A stretch of 54,391 nt of DNA, taken from Methylococcales symbiont of Hymedesmia sp. n. MRB-2018 (GTDB lineage Bacteria > Pseudomonadota > Gammaproteobacteria > Methylococcales > Methylomonadaceae). Made by a program: the position numbers and the translations under genes. Positions 26,404 to 35,367 of the stretch are shown here, one piece after another. The notes under the pieces were generated by a model. The model was given only the letters and a program-made list of their open reading frames with translations. It did no database searches and had not been told where the DNA came from. The stretch spans positions 1 to 54,391 of the forward strand of contig QPIN01000051.1 of assembly GCA_003666385.1 (NCBI GenBank), given 5' to 3'. Each line of letters begins with the position of its first letter. Positions within the stretch are counted from its first letter, which is position 1.

Positions 26404-27348
26404 TTATTTATCACCTTGTAAGGCGATAATTTTCACCTGCTCAAACATAAAATCCAATGCTTTGTGTTGGGTGAAGTTTTGTAGGCATTGCTGGCGAAAT
26501 TCTTGTTCTGTTGCTCCTTCTTTGGCGCAGATAAACGCCCACGGAAGTATGAGCGTATCTTTAATTAAATCAGCCACATCAAACACCAGTGCGCCACGTC
26601 TTGTTTTGCCATGCATTACTGCAAAACCATGGGGGATGCCTAGCACCCATAGTGTGGTGGCAGCTAAACCATAAGCTAGGTAGTTGCCGTGGTTAAGAAA
26701 ACCATTGGCAGTGTCAACAGAGTCTCTTTCACGTACGAAGTCACCGTGTTTGGTTTTGTTAACCGCTATTTTGTAAAGCTGTTTGGTCAGTTGTGCTTCG
26801 GCTGTTAAAAGCGCATTCACCTTTTGTGCATGGTCTATTTTTGCACTGGCGTTGGTTAAGGCTTTGGTTAATGCAGGATCTTTCGCGTTAAAGCCTTCAG
26901 CTTGCAGGTCTTTATCTTTAGACCAAACGGTTTGCATGTATTGCAAACGTGCTTGCTGTAGCTGTTTGGCAGCTTGCAGGCGTTTTTCATCATCAAACCA
27001 GAACTGCATCCAGCCTTGTATGTATTCTGTGGGGCGGTATTCGCTTTGTGGTGATAGCCATTCTATTTCATTGGCGGCGATTAAAGGTGTGCCGCCACTG
27101 CCGCTAAAACCTATTAGCACTCCTGCTTGTGCTAACATTCTTACCGCAGCTTGGGTTATTGATGTACCTGTTCCTAGTAATATGCAAGTGGTGTTTGCTA
27201 TTGGGATATTCCAATACTGTTTTTCAGTATCGGCTTCGGTTAAGTATAATACTCGACCGTCTTTTTGCATGACTCGGCATTTATCCAAATAGTAGATATT
27301 GGCCCGTTTGGAGTGTAAAATTGCTTTTAAATCTGTTAATTGTTCCAT
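26404..27348 (-). CDS. cas1: Cas1 integrase (type I-F)
   Basis: 314 residues. It begins DLKAILHSKRANIYYLDKCRV in two family-typical strands. Catalytic residues are visible: Glu184 in LLTAEAQLTKQLY, His246 in AVMHGKTRRGALVFDVADL, Asp257 and Asp260. With Cas2-3 it integrates new spacers at the leader end. It is the first gene of the locus, on the same strand as everything down to the array. No Shine-Dalgarno sequence is obvious before ATG 27348. Between it and cas2-3 sits a toxin-antitoxin pair, which is unusual for this operon. Confidence 0.96.
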   Translation of the reverse strand: MEQLTDLKAILHSKRANIYYLDKCRVMQKDGRVLYLTEADTEKQYWNIPIANTTCILLGTGTSITQAAVRMLAQAGVLIGFSGSGGTPLIAANEIEWLSPQSEYRPTEYIQGWMQFWFDDEKRLQAAKQLQQARLQYMQTVWSKDKDLQAEGFNAKDPALTKALTNASAKIDHAQKVNALLTAEAQLTKQLYKIAVNKTKHGDFVRERDSVDTANGFLNHGNYLAYGLAATTLWVLGIPHGFAVMHGKTRRGALVFDVADLIKDTLILPWAFICAKEGATEQEFRQQCLQNFTQHKALDFMFEQVKIIALQGDK

Positions 27349-27470
27349 TATGCAGCTATTTTAGAAAGAGTCATTTTAGCTTGCTTTCATTGTTCTTTTT
27401 GTAGATCGCATACGCTGATTTTAACGATAATATGGGCATTCACTAATAATGCCATTTTCAATGGGATAAA

Positions 27471-28079
27471 TTATTTAAGCTGACTTTCTTGCTCAATTAA
27501 CTGTCTCATCACTTCAATTATCTTTTTATGTGATCCTGCTAAAGCCCCATTAGTTTTATATTTTCCATTAATAATAATAGCAGGAACACCTGTAATACCA
27601 TATCGTGGAGTCATAGCTTTGGCTTGACGTAATTTAGCATCGACTAAAAAAGAATTAAAAGAGTTGTGGAATGCCGATTCATCTACACCATGGGCAATAA
27701 AAAATTCAGCCATTTGATCTTCACTGCTCAGTTTTTGTTTTTTATTTTGAATGGCATCAAAGAAATCAGCATGAACCTTATCAACCACACCTAATGCCTC
27801 GGCTACAAAATAAGCTTTTGCATGTTTGCCCCATAAGCTATTAAATATTGCGGGTTGACGGATAAATTCAACATTTTCAGGCATGGTTTTTATCCATTCT
27901 GCCAATTCAGGCTCAAAGCTATAACAATGAGGGCAGCCATACCAAAAAAACTCTATAATTTCTATCTTGTCTTGATTTTTAGTGGGTTGTGGGGGTGATA
28001 AGGTTTGGTAACTTAATGACTCAGCATGTAAAACTGATGATAATGAAAATAAGATGAAAAATGCTATGTTTTTAAACAT
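27471..28079 (-). CDS. dsbA: Periplasmic thiol:disulfide interchange protein DsbA
   Basis: 202 residues from ATG 28079, chosen because GGAG lies nine bases upstream and the product opens with a signal peptide (FKNIAFFILFSLSSVLHA, cleavage before ESL). The thioredoxin-like active site is FFWYGCPHCYSFEPEL (CPHC, the oxidising DsbA motif) and the cis-Pro loop is GITGVPAIIING. It introduces disulfides in exported proteins. It lies downstream of the cytochrome c4 gene on the same strand, the conserved c4-dsbA pairing near engB. Confidence 0.93.
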   Translation of the reverse strand: MFKNIAFFILFSLSSVLHAESLSYQTLSPPQPTKNQDKIEIIEFFWYGCPHCYSFEPELAEWIKTMPENVEFIRQPAIFNSLWGKHAKAYFVAEALGVVDKVHADFFDAIQNKKQKLSSEDQMAEFFIAHGVDESAFHNSFNSFLVDAKLRQAKAMTPRYGITGVPAIIINGKYKTNGALAGSHKKIIEVMRQLIEQESQLK

Positions 28080-28266
28080 TTTATAAGTCTCCGTAGATAA
28101 CAATGGATTTAGAAAAATGACGGGGGTTTTAACAATTTTGCTTAGAGGGATATTTTACAAATTGTAGCCTGTATGCAACGTAGTGGAATACGGTTTTTTT
28201 TGACATCATGCCTCTGTATTAGGCTAATACCCCATAGGGGTTACATTTTTTAACTAAAACAGCAAG

Positions 28267-28296
28267 TTTTGGCAGACAATATATTATCTGCCAAAA
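28267..28296 (-). terminator. Hairpin after the cytochrome c4 gene
   Basis: TTTTGGCAGA (28267-28276) and TCTGCCAAAA (28287-28296) form a perfect 10-bp stem with a 10-nt loop just downstream of the cytochrome c4 stop. The only T-run is the end of the stem, so termination is likely but not certain. Confidence 0.55.
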
Positions 28297-28309
28297 TAAA
28301 CGAGACGAT

Positions 28310-28984
28310 TTACTTCATCATTGATATATGAAAAGCAACGGCTTGGATTTCTTTCTCAGTCATTTTTTTAGCAATCAAATGCATCATATTATCTGGTAGA
28401 TTACTTCGAGTTCCCTTTTTAAAGTCAGTTAATGCCTTAATTATATACTCTGAATGCTGGCTTTTGATTGACGGAAATGATGAAGGTCTATTGCCCTCTG
28501 CTTTTGGGCCGTGACAGGCAATACAAGCAGAAACTTTAGATTTTAAATTACCATTGCGATATAAATTAGCGCCTAATAGCAGTAACTCTTTAACTTCTTC
28601 TGCATTCTTTTCAGTAGCAGCTTCATCATCGTCGTCATCGTCAGAAAATATAACAGGAGGCAGGTTAGTTGAAATGGTTTGAGATGCATAATAAGCCGAT
28701 ATATCTTGCATAGATCGTTCATCCAAAGCCATGGCTAATGCTGCCATCATGGGTGCATTTCTTTCACCGTCTTTAAAATCTTTTAACTGCCTAAATAGAT
28801 ACGCTTCATGCTGTCCTGCAAGCTTTGGAAATGTAGCCACCATGCTATTACCATTTTCTCCATGACAGTTTGCACAGTTAGCTACTTTTGCTTTTCCTGC
28901 TGAAATACTACCTTTTGCCTGAACCAATACTGGCGTTATTAAAATTGCAAGAGTCAATGGAAAAACAAGTAGTTTTTTGAGCAT
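28310..28984 (-). CDS. Diheme cytochrome c4
   Basis: About 224 residues. A signal peptide (KKLLVFPLTLAILITPVLVQA) precedes two cytochrome c domains: heme motif CANCHG near residue 36 and CIACHG near residue 156, with the axial Met segments NAPMMAALAMALDE and NLPDNMMHLIAKKM. An acidic run of five Asp lies between the domains. Cytochrome c4 is a periplasmic electron carrier to terminal oxidases. I chose the second of two adjacent ATG codons because AAGGGG is six bases upstream of it. It is divergent from engB. Confidence 0.92.
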   Translation of the reverse strand: MLKKLLVFPLTLAILITPVLVQAKGSISAGKAKVANCANCHGENGNSMVATFPKLAGQHEAYLFRQLKDFKDGERNAPMMAALAMALDERSMQDISAYYASQTISTNLPPVIFSDDDDDDEAATEKNAEEVKELLLLGANLYRNGNLKSKVSACIACHGPKAEGNRPSSFPSIKSQHSEYIIKALTDFKKGTRSNLPDNMMHLIAKKMTEKEIQAVAFHISMMK

Positions 28985-29096
28985 CATATTCCCCTTAAGG
29001 AGTCGGTATATTTAGAGATTAGTTAGCATTAATTACTCAACCCTAACCATGTTGAAGTATATAATAACTGAATTTTACTTTAATCGCGAGAGAACG

Positions 29097-29708
29097 ATGA
29101 ATCCAGTTTATCAGCAAGCTAAATTTATCAATAGTGCGCCTAAACTCATTGATGCACCTGAAGATCAAGGTAAAGAGGTTGCTTTTGCTGGACGTTCAAA
29201 TGCTGGAAAATCCAGTGCAATTAATGCATTGACTCGACAAAAAGCTTTAGCCCGAATTAGTAAAACCCCAGGGAGAACACAATTACTTAATTTTTTTGCA
29301 ATTGATGGCGAACGAAAGTTTGTTGATTTACCAGGATATGGTTATGCAAAAGTACCATTAAGTGTTAAAAAACAATGGCATCAAATGATGGAAAACTATT
29401 TACATAAGCGCAAGGCTCTGTGTGGCATTGTATTGGTGATGGATGTTAGACATCCACTGACTGAATTTGATATGCAAATGCTTGAATGGTGTGAGCATAC
29501 TCGCCTGCCTTTACATATTTTATTAACCAAGGCCGATAAATTAAATTTTGGCAGCGCTAAAAATACCTTGTTAAAAGTACAAAGAGAATTGTCAGAAATT
29601 GATGTTTCCGTATCATTGCAATTATTTTCGTCGTTAAAGAAAACAGGCATTGATGAAATTCATTCTGTTCTTGATCAGTGGTTTGGTTTTAGTAATGACA
29701 GCAGCTAA
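29097..29708 (+). CDS. engB: Ribosome biogenesis GTPase EngB (YihA/YsxC)
   Basis: 203 residues from ATG 29097, chosen to give [15 protein letters not shown], the family N-terminus; an upstream in-frame ATG adds 16 unlike residues. GTPase motifs: G1 [10 protein letters not shown]2 [13 protein letters not shown]3 DLPGYG, G4 TKADK. It is essential for large-subunit assembly in many bacteria. It is divergent from cytochrome c4 and convergent with recC, from which it is separated by two bases. Confidence 0.95.
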   Translation: MNPVYQQAKFINSAPKLIDAPEDQGKEVAFAGRSNAGKSSAINALTRQKALARISKTPGRTQLLNFFAIDGERKFVDLPGYGYAKVPLSVKKQWHQMMENYLHKRKALCGIVLVMDVRHPLTEFDMQMLEWCEHTRLPLHILLTKADKLNFGSAKNTLLKVQRELSEIDVSVSLQLFSSLKKTGIDEIHSVLDQWFGFSNDSS

Positions 29709-29710
29709 TA

Positions 29711-32700
29711 TCATTTATTTTTGAAAATGGTATGACTGCATTGAATGGATTCCCAAACAGGTAATAGCAAGCTCTGGCATTGTGCTTCAAAATTAGAACC
29801 GAGTATCTCTGTCAAGGTTTCAAGGTTTTGATAAGTTTGATAAAGTTGTTGCATATACCTATCGTAACCTATTTCTTTTAACAGCATGTCTTCTGCCATC
29901 GTCATTGCAGATTTTGATGCTCGACTACTTTGTTTAAGTTTGCTTGCTTGTTTGATATATGCAAATGATGATTCAGTAAAAAATGTATGAGGTTGTTGTA
30001 AGCCCTGTATATAAATATCAATTAATTGTTTTAAATGGTCTGTTTGTGCCATCTCAGATGAAAAAATTAAACTTTCATTGATTGATAGCAAATGGGTATT
30101 TTGTGTTTGTATTTGATTAATCATTAAATGATGTAGCCATGCCAGCATAAAATCTTTACCCTTTAATGTGCTGTAGCGATAAATCAGGCTTCCATGATGA
30201 TAAATATTTGACAGTTTACCAATCAAACGATAGTCACCGACCATACAGTCAAGCAGACTATCATCTTGTCTTTGTTCCAGTGCTTGTTGCTTGATTAAAG
30301 CAACAAATTGCTCAATGGACTGTTGCCGTTGTTGAAAATCTAATTCACCCACAGCCCCAGAAAGCCACAAGCCTTGTGCTTGTAATTTTTTTAAAGAAAA
30401 AGGTTGTTCCGTGACCAAATGTTCAATCCATTGCTGATTTATACTATATGCATCCAGTGTATTAATAGAAAAAGGTTCTCGTTCTTCAATTTGGGTTGAA
30501 ATCCCGGTAAAACGAAGCCCTAATTGTTGTTGAAAAAAGTATTGCTGAGGTTGACGATAAAAAGCAAATAAGGCATTAATATCTAATGTGGTTATTTCCT
30601 TGGCTTCAAGTTTTTCCTGCCACCAATGTTCAATTGTTGGCTGGTTTTTTTGCAAGGACTGTGCTGTTTGGCAATCACTTTGCGAATAACTGAATAACTC
30701 AGACTGGGCAATAAAATAACGGGGGCTAAATGCTTGTAGAGGATGTTTACAAATCAGCCCAGTCAATTGATAATGATTTTCCATGACATCTAACAATTCA
30801 CTAATGACTACTGAAGGCGGTATTTCAGTATTATGCTGATTAGATTGTCCAATGAAAGTAATAATCAATTGCTTTCTGGCTGATAATATAATTTCTAAAA
30901 ATTGATAGCGATCATCATATCTTCGGGAACGATCACCTTTACGAAAATTTTGACCCATTAAATCAAAACTGGGATAGCGGTCTATTTTAGGGAATTCAGC
31001 TTCATTCAACCCCAATAAAGCAATCACTTTAAAAGGGATGGAACGCATTGGTAACATAGAACAAAAAGTTAGCTGACCACGCAAAAAACCAGTGGCTGAT
31101 TTACTTTCAGACATACGACTTTCCAGCCAGACCAAGATAACATCCAGTGTTAGCTTTCCCGTATGATATTGAGACGGTGCCTGTAGTTGTTGTAACAATT
31201 GGTATAATTGTTGCTGCTGACTTTGTTCTGCCGATGTTTTCGCTAACAGCAATTGATCGGCATAAAAATAGAGTCGCTGACTCCAATGTGATAATGAGCT
31301 TGCCTGGCTTAACTCCTCACTGGCTTTAAATAACAATTGAATAAAGTCATTAAGACTGCCTAATACTAATGCTGAAATACCTTCTATTTCTGGGTAAGGT
31401 AAAACCTCATCAATAAAGCCATCATCATTTCCTACAGCGTAACCCATTAATAAGCGATCTAATGTTGCTTGCCAAGTATTTTGGCTAAACTCAGGCAAGC
31501 CTAATTGTTTTTTATGGGCGGCTGATTTGCCCCAACGCACTTGGGTATGAGAAACCCAATGTTTAATCAGATCCAGCTCTGATTCAGTAATGGAAAATTT
31601 CTGCAACACCAAAGGTTGTTCCAGTAAATCCATTACACTTTGCCACCCAAAGCGACTTTGTGAAAGGGATAAAAATCGAATAAAACTATCTAAAACGCCA
31701 TTACTTAGACGTAAACTTCGGTCAGCAATAGCATGTTGAATATCATTGAATACTGCGGAGACAAAAGGTGCATATTGTTGTATATCGGGTGCCATAACTA
31801 CAATATCACGCAACTCCAGACTACTATCTTGTTCCAGGGCATCTAGCAATTGATCTTTTAATACTTCAACCTCACGCATTCTAGAATGACAAGCATGAAT
31901 GCTAATGCTTTTGTCATTAATTAAAGATTGAAGGGGGGGTTGATTATTTAAAATATCATTTTGTAACTGTTGTAAATTACTATGGACATCTGCTGCTTGA
32001 TAACTTTCGGGTTGGTAGCTGAAGTGGGCTTGCTCCAGTAACATTTGCTGAAATTCACGACCTTGTTGTCCCAAAGTAGATAACAAAGGATGGCCTTGTG
32101 TATCATCGTCAGCCAGATATTTTTTATTAGCTAAATCTGCCCAATAGCCTTGTGCAGGGTTGAGTAAAAATAAATGAATATCACAGTGTCTGGACAGGCC
32201 TTGTAGGTAATCTAAAAACAAAGGAGGTAAGGTATTTAATCCAAAAACAAAAATGCGTTCTGGCAGTTTTGTTGCGTAGACACCTTCTTCACACTGATTA
32301 AGTTTTTTAATCACATCCAGCCACAAAGAACCTCTATGTTTGTAGCCAATAGATGAGGTAATTTGATTCCATAATGCACGTTGCCATCGTTCATTATCAG
32401 TAGCATAGAGTAAATGTCCTTGTTGCCAGAGTGCCAGCATATCAGGACGCATTATTTGATATTGATCAAACATCTGTGTCAGTTGACAGGATAACTGAAA
32501 CCGTTTTAAAGCTACATTTTCTGCGCTTAAATAATGATGTAATTGAGGATATATATGTGGATCTAAGTCACGTAGTAAATTCTCAAATCGCCATAACATA
32601 ACCTCTCTGTCAAAGAAGCTATCATTAAGCTGAGAATCTATTTTTGCAGCAAGGCTACTAAAAAATTTACTAGGAAATAAAAACTGATAATTAGCCCATA

Positions 32701-32866
32701 TAGTAAAATGACTGGCAAGTTGCTGAGACAGCCAACGCTCCATACCTTGGCTTTGGATAAGAAAGGTTTCTGCTGTCAACGGATTTGATAATGGCATGTT
32801 TTCAATCACTGTTATCAAGTGTGCCAACAAGTTTTCTGTTTTATTAGAACTATGTAGGATGAACAC
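29711..32866 (-). CDS. recC: Exodeoxyribonuclease V subunit gamma (RecC)
   Basis: 1051 residues, near the usual RecC length. The N-terminus has the inactive helicase-like region with SNKTENLLAHLI, QSQGMERWLSQQLA, ANYQFLFPSKFF and VFGLNTLPP; later LNEAEFPKIDRYPSFDLM and RKGDRSRRYDDRYQFLEIIL are strong RecC signatures. It recognises Chi and splits DNA strands inside RecBCD. RecB and RecD are not in the window. A small membrane-protein ORF lies upstream on the same strand. Confidence 0.93.
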   Translation of the reverse strand: MFILHSSNKTENLLAHLITVIENMPLSNPLTAETFLIQSQGMERWLSQQLASHFTIWANYQFLFPSKFFSSLAAKIDSQLNDSFFDREVMLWRFENLLRDLDPHIYPQLHHYLSAENVALKRFQLSCQLTQMFDQYQIMRPDMLALWQQGHLLYATDNERWQRALWNQITSSIGYKHRGSLWLDVIKKLNQCEEGVYATKLPERIFVFGLNTLPPLFLDYLQGLSRHCDIHLFLLNPAQGYWADLANKKYLADDDTQGHPLLSTLGQQGREFQQMLLEQAHFSYQPESYQAADVHSNLQQLQNDILNNQPPLQSLINDKSISIHACHSRMREVEVLKDQLLDALEQDSSLELRDIVVMAPDIQQYAPFVSAVFNDIQHAIADRSLRLSNGVLDSFIRFLSLSQSRFGWQSVMDLLEQPLVLQKFSITESELDLIKHWVSHTQVRWGKSAAHKKQLGLPEFSQNTWQATLDRLLMGYAVGNDDGFIDEVLPYPEIEGISALVLGSLNDFIQLLFKASEELSQASSLSHWSQRLYFYADQLLLAKTSAEQSQQQQLYQLLQQLQAPSQYHTGKLTLDVILVWLESRMSESKSATGFLRGQLTFCSMLPMRSIPFKVIALLGLNEAEFPKIDRYPSFDLMGQNFRKGDRSRRYDDRYQFLEIILSARKQLIITFIGQSNQHNTEIPPSVVISELLDVMENHYQLTGLICKHPLQAFSPRYFIAQSELFSYSQSDCQTAQSLQKNQPTIEHWWQEKLEAKEITTLDINALFAFYRQPQQYFFQQQLGLRFTGISTQIEEREPFSINTLDAYSINQQWIEHLVTEQPFSLKKLQAQGLWLSGAVGELDFQQRQQSIEQFVALIKQQALEQRQDDSLLDCMVGDYRLIGKLSNIYHHGSLIYRYSTLKGKDFMLAWLHHLMINQIQTQNTHLLSINESLIFSSEMAQTDHLKQLIDIYIQGLQQPHTFFTESSFAYIKQASKLKQSSRASKSAMTMAEDMLLKEIGYDRYMQQLYQTYQNLETLTEILGSNFEAQCQSLLLPVWESIQCSHTIFKNK

Positions 32867-32907
32867 GACTTATGTCTGTTTTTTTAAATGCGGTAATGCG
32901 AAACAAG

Positions 32908-33078
32908 TTATTTATCCATTTTGTAAATAATTTCCTCCTCCTCAATAGTATTTTCAATCGACGAGTCTTGTTGATTAATATAACTACCTCCCACAATAAA
33001 CGCCAAAACTAAAAGATAGATAATAGATGCAGTATATCTGACTTTTTTTGCAACGGGGTCTGGATTATATTCTCGCAT
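32908..33078 (-). CDS. Possible 56-residue single-pass membrane protein
   Basis: An ORF of 56 codons from ATG 33078 to TAA 32908. It starts MREYNPDPVAKKVRYTASI, has one membrane span (IIYLLVLAFIVGGSYI, about residues 19-34) and an acidic tail (IENTIEEEEIIYKMDK). The topology and composition look like a real small protein, but no clear Shine-Dalgarno precedes it and I know no named family. It lies 41 bases upstream of recC on the same strand. Confidence 0.5.
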   Translation of the reverse strand: MREYNPDPVAKKVRYTASIIYLLVLAFIVGGSYINQQDSSIENTIEEEEIIYKMDK

Positions 33079-33240
33079 GTAGGTAGTCTAAGTGAATCAT
33101 TATATTAAGTTAAGGATTGTGTACATCAGTGTACAGATGGGTAAGATACAAGAGTAACTTGATTTTATACCATTGGCACTTTAAATTTACTTCCGACTCT
33201 TTTTGTCCATTTTTATGCCACGCTGTATAAGCCATGTTTC

Positions 33241-33256
33241 TTGACGCTTTTAGCCG
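33241..33256 (+). repeat. Direct repeat flanking the trimeric autotransporter gene, left copy
   Basis: TTGACGCTTTTAGCCG occurs here and, identically and in the same orientation, at 35331-35346. The two copies bracket the GC-richer adhesin gene. The rest of 33079-33365 is the adhesin upstream region, with TGTACA half-sites near 33121-33136 and no other clear feature. Confidence 0.6.
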
Positions 33257-33443
33257 TCTGCCAAAGGGGGTGGCCTTATACAAAGTATTGCTTTATGGTT
33301 AAATTAGTACTATCTTTGACAAGTGTCTTGTACAATACATAGCAACTCGTGGCGGTGCCGATGCCATGATTAACAATCAACACTACTTTCAGATGCGGGA
33401 TGATTATCCCGTGTCGCGTTTAATCGACAATTGGAGGATGCCA

Positions 33444-35123
33444 ATGCTTTTTAGTAAACAAAACAAGCAACAGAAATACTTACCGTTTGTGGGGGGGGGC
33501 TTATTGTTAGCGTTCCTGTTATCCGTACAAGTGGCACAGGCGCAGTCGCCGCCGCGGACCAACCAGCAACTCGATGATGATCTCACTAATGAAGTACAGG
33601 ACAGCTTGGACGGGGACAGTGACCTCGGCCTTCGTATCGACTCAGTAGACGGAGCGGTGAACGCTCTCGGTGGACGTGTCGGGACACTAGAAACAGAGAG
33701 CACCGCTCTCGGTGGACGTCTCACTGCCGAAGAAGCAGAGAGCACCGCTCTCGGTGGACGTGTCGGGACACTAGAAACAGAGAGCACCGCTCTCGGTGGA
33801 CGTGTCGGGACACTAGAAACAGAGAGCACCGCTCTCGGTGGACGTGTCGGGACACTAGAAACAGAGAGCACCTCTGTCCGCGGTGCTCTCAATACTGAAA
33901 TAGGAACTAGAACGTCAGAGGTCGCCGCTCTCACTGGACGTGTCGGGACACTAGAAACAGAGAGCACCGCTCTCGGTGGACGTGTCGGGACACTAGAAAC
34001 AGAGAGCACCGCTCTCGGCCTTCGTCTCACTGCCGAAGAAGCAGCGAGCACCGCTCTCGGTGGACGTGTCGGGACACTAGAAACAGAGAGCACCTCTGTC
34101 CGCGCTGATCTCAATACTGAAATAGGAACTAGAACGTCAGAGGCCGCCGCTCTCACTGGACGTGTCGGGACACTAGAAACAGAGAGCACCGCTCTCGGTG
34201 GACGTGTCGGGACACTAGAAACAGAGAGCACCTCTGTCCGCGCTGATCTCAATACTGAAATAGGAACTAGAACGTCAGAGGCCGCCGCTCTCGGTGGACG
34301 TGTCGGGACACTAGAAACAGAGAGCACCTCTGTCCGCGCTGCTCTCAATACTGAAGTAGGAACTAGAACGTCAGAGGTCGCCGCTCTCGGTGGACGTGTC
34401 GGGACACTAGAAACAGAGAGCACCTCTGTCCGCACTGATCTCAATACTGAAATAGGAACTAGAACGTCAGAGGTCGCCGCTCTCGCCACTCGTCTTAGTA
34501 CAGAAGAAACAGAGAGCACCTCTGTCCGCGCTGATCTCAATACTGAAATAGGAACTAGAACGTCAGAGGTCGCCGCTCTCGGTGGACGTGTCGGGACACT
34601 AGAAACAGAGAGCACCTCTGTCCGCGCTGATCTCAATACTGAAATAGGAACTAGAACGTCAGAGGTCGCCGCTCTCGCCACTCGTCTTAGTACAGAAGAA
34701 ACAAAGAGCACCGATCTCCGCGCTGATCTCACGACTGAAACAGGAGCTAGAACGTCAGGGGACGCCGCTCTCAGTAGACGTATCAATACCGAACGAGATA
34801 CAAGAATGGCTGACAACACCGACCTCGCCAGAGCGGATGCAGCACTCGGCGGACGTATCGACGGTTTGAATCAAAAAGTAGATGAATTGGAAAGCGATCT
34901 GTCAGCAGGTATAGCGATGTCCATGGCGATGCAAGCACCATCGATTTCCAGAGGCAAAAGCCTCAATCTATCTATCGGTGTCGGCACCTACAATAGCGAA
35001 ACCGCGGTTGCCTTTTCTTTTGCTACCCGTATAGATTCATACTGGTCGGTCAACGGTGGCGTTGGTTATGGTTCCAGCGGAGGTGATATCGGTGCACGTA
35101 TGGGTGCGACCATCGAGTTCTAA
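33444..35123 (+). CDS. Trimeric autotransporter adhesin-like protein with a repetitive coiled-coil stalk and YadA-type anchor
   Basis: 559 residues from ATG 33444, chosen because GGAGG lies six bases upstream; an upstream in-frame ATG at 33366 gives a longer form. A signal peptide (FVGGGLLLAFLLSVQVAQAQ) precedes a stalk built of sixteen 14-residue modules (ALGGRVGTLETEST and variants) and eight 18-residue modules (SVRADLNTEIGTRTSEVA and variants). The last 80 or so residues (LESDLSAGIAMSMAMQAPS, GKSLNLSIGVGTYNS, YWSVNGGVGYGSSG, ending IEF) form the YadA-like membrane anchor. No globular head domain is visible. Codon use is much GC-richer than its neighbours, suggesting transfer. Confidence 0.85.
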   Translation: MLFSKQNKQQKYLPFVGGGLLLAFLLSVQVAQAQSPPRTNQQLDDDLTNEVQDSLDGDSDLGLRIDSVDGAVNALGGRVGTLETESTALGGRLTAEEAESTALGGRVGTLETESTALGGRVGTLETESTALGGRVGTLETESTSVRGALNTEIGTRTSEVAALTGRVGTLETESTALGGRVGTLETESTALGLRLTAEEAASTALGGRVGTLETESTSVRADLNTEIGTRTSEAAALTGRVGTLETESTALGGRVGTLETESTSVRADLNTEIGTRTSEAAALGGRVGTLETESTSVRAALNTEVGTRTSEVAALGGRVGTLETESTSVRTDLNTEIGTRTSEVAALATRLSTEETESTSVRADLNTEIGTRTSEVAALGGRVGTLETESTSVRADLNTEIGTRTSEVAALATRLSTEETKSTDLRADLTTETGARTSGDAALSRRINTERDTRMADNTDLARADAALGGRIDGLNQKVDELESDLSAGIAMSMAMQAPSISRGKSLNLSIGVGTYNSETAVAFSFATRIDSYWSVNGGVGYGSSGGDIGARMGATIEF

Positions 35124-35192
35124 ACCAACATTGTACAAATTCTAAACAGCACAACAAAGCAATTCTGTAACTTGTTTTCTGGGAAAAGGGGA

Positions 35193-35254
35193 GGGGACGC
35201 TACTCTTTTTTGTTCGTTCCCAGATCCAGCTTGAAATAAAAGGGTAGCGTCCCC
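35193..35254. repeat. REP-like palindromic element
   Basis: GGGGACGCTACTCTTTT (35193-35209) and AAAAGGGTAGCGTCCCC (35238-35254) form a 17-bp inverted repeat with one mismatch. A related GGGGACAAGCTACTTTT follows at 35298-35314 and another relative near 54026-54044 (reverse). Such GGGGAC-N-GCTAC motifs resemble REP elements mobilised by RAYT transposases. The hairpin may terminate adhesin transcription. Confidence 0.6.
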
Positions 35255-35265
35255 TTATATTCTCT

Positions 35266-35290
35266 GTTAGGGCTTTACTGCCATCATGTA
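35266..35290 (+). repeat. 25-bp direct repeat, copy 1
   Basis: GTTAGGGCTTTACTGCCA followed by TCATGTA; it recurs at 36739-36763 with one mismatch. The copies flank two toxin-antitoxin pairs. Confidence 0.6.
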
Positions 35291-35330
35291 AAATAACGGG
35301 GACAAGCTACTTTTATCATAACTTTTTCTT

Positions 35331-35346
35331 TTGACGCTTTTAGCCG
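35331..35346 (+). repeat. Direct repeat flanking the trimeric autotransporter gene, right copy
   Basis: Identical to 33241-33256 (TTGACGCTTTTAGCCG), about 2.09 kb apart. Confidence 0.6.
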
Positions 35347-35367
35347 CCCGTTTGATTTTTTTTGTTA

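Noticed and set aside
20013-27348. CRISPR-associated transposon (I-F3) or canonical I-F1
   Set aside because: cas1 and the Cas2-Cas3 fusion are present and no tnsABC/tniQ is nearby, which excludes I-F3; no cas8f (csy1) or Csy3-like Cas7 is present, which excludes I-F1.
29711-32866. Possible recBCD operon
   Set aside because: Only recC is inside the window; the gene after its stop is the convergent engB, so recB and recD must be elsewhere.
33404-34819. 471-codon ORF on the minus strand
   Set aside because: It is the antisense of the repetitive GC-rich adhesin gene; the plus strand has the signal peptide, stalk and YadA anchor.
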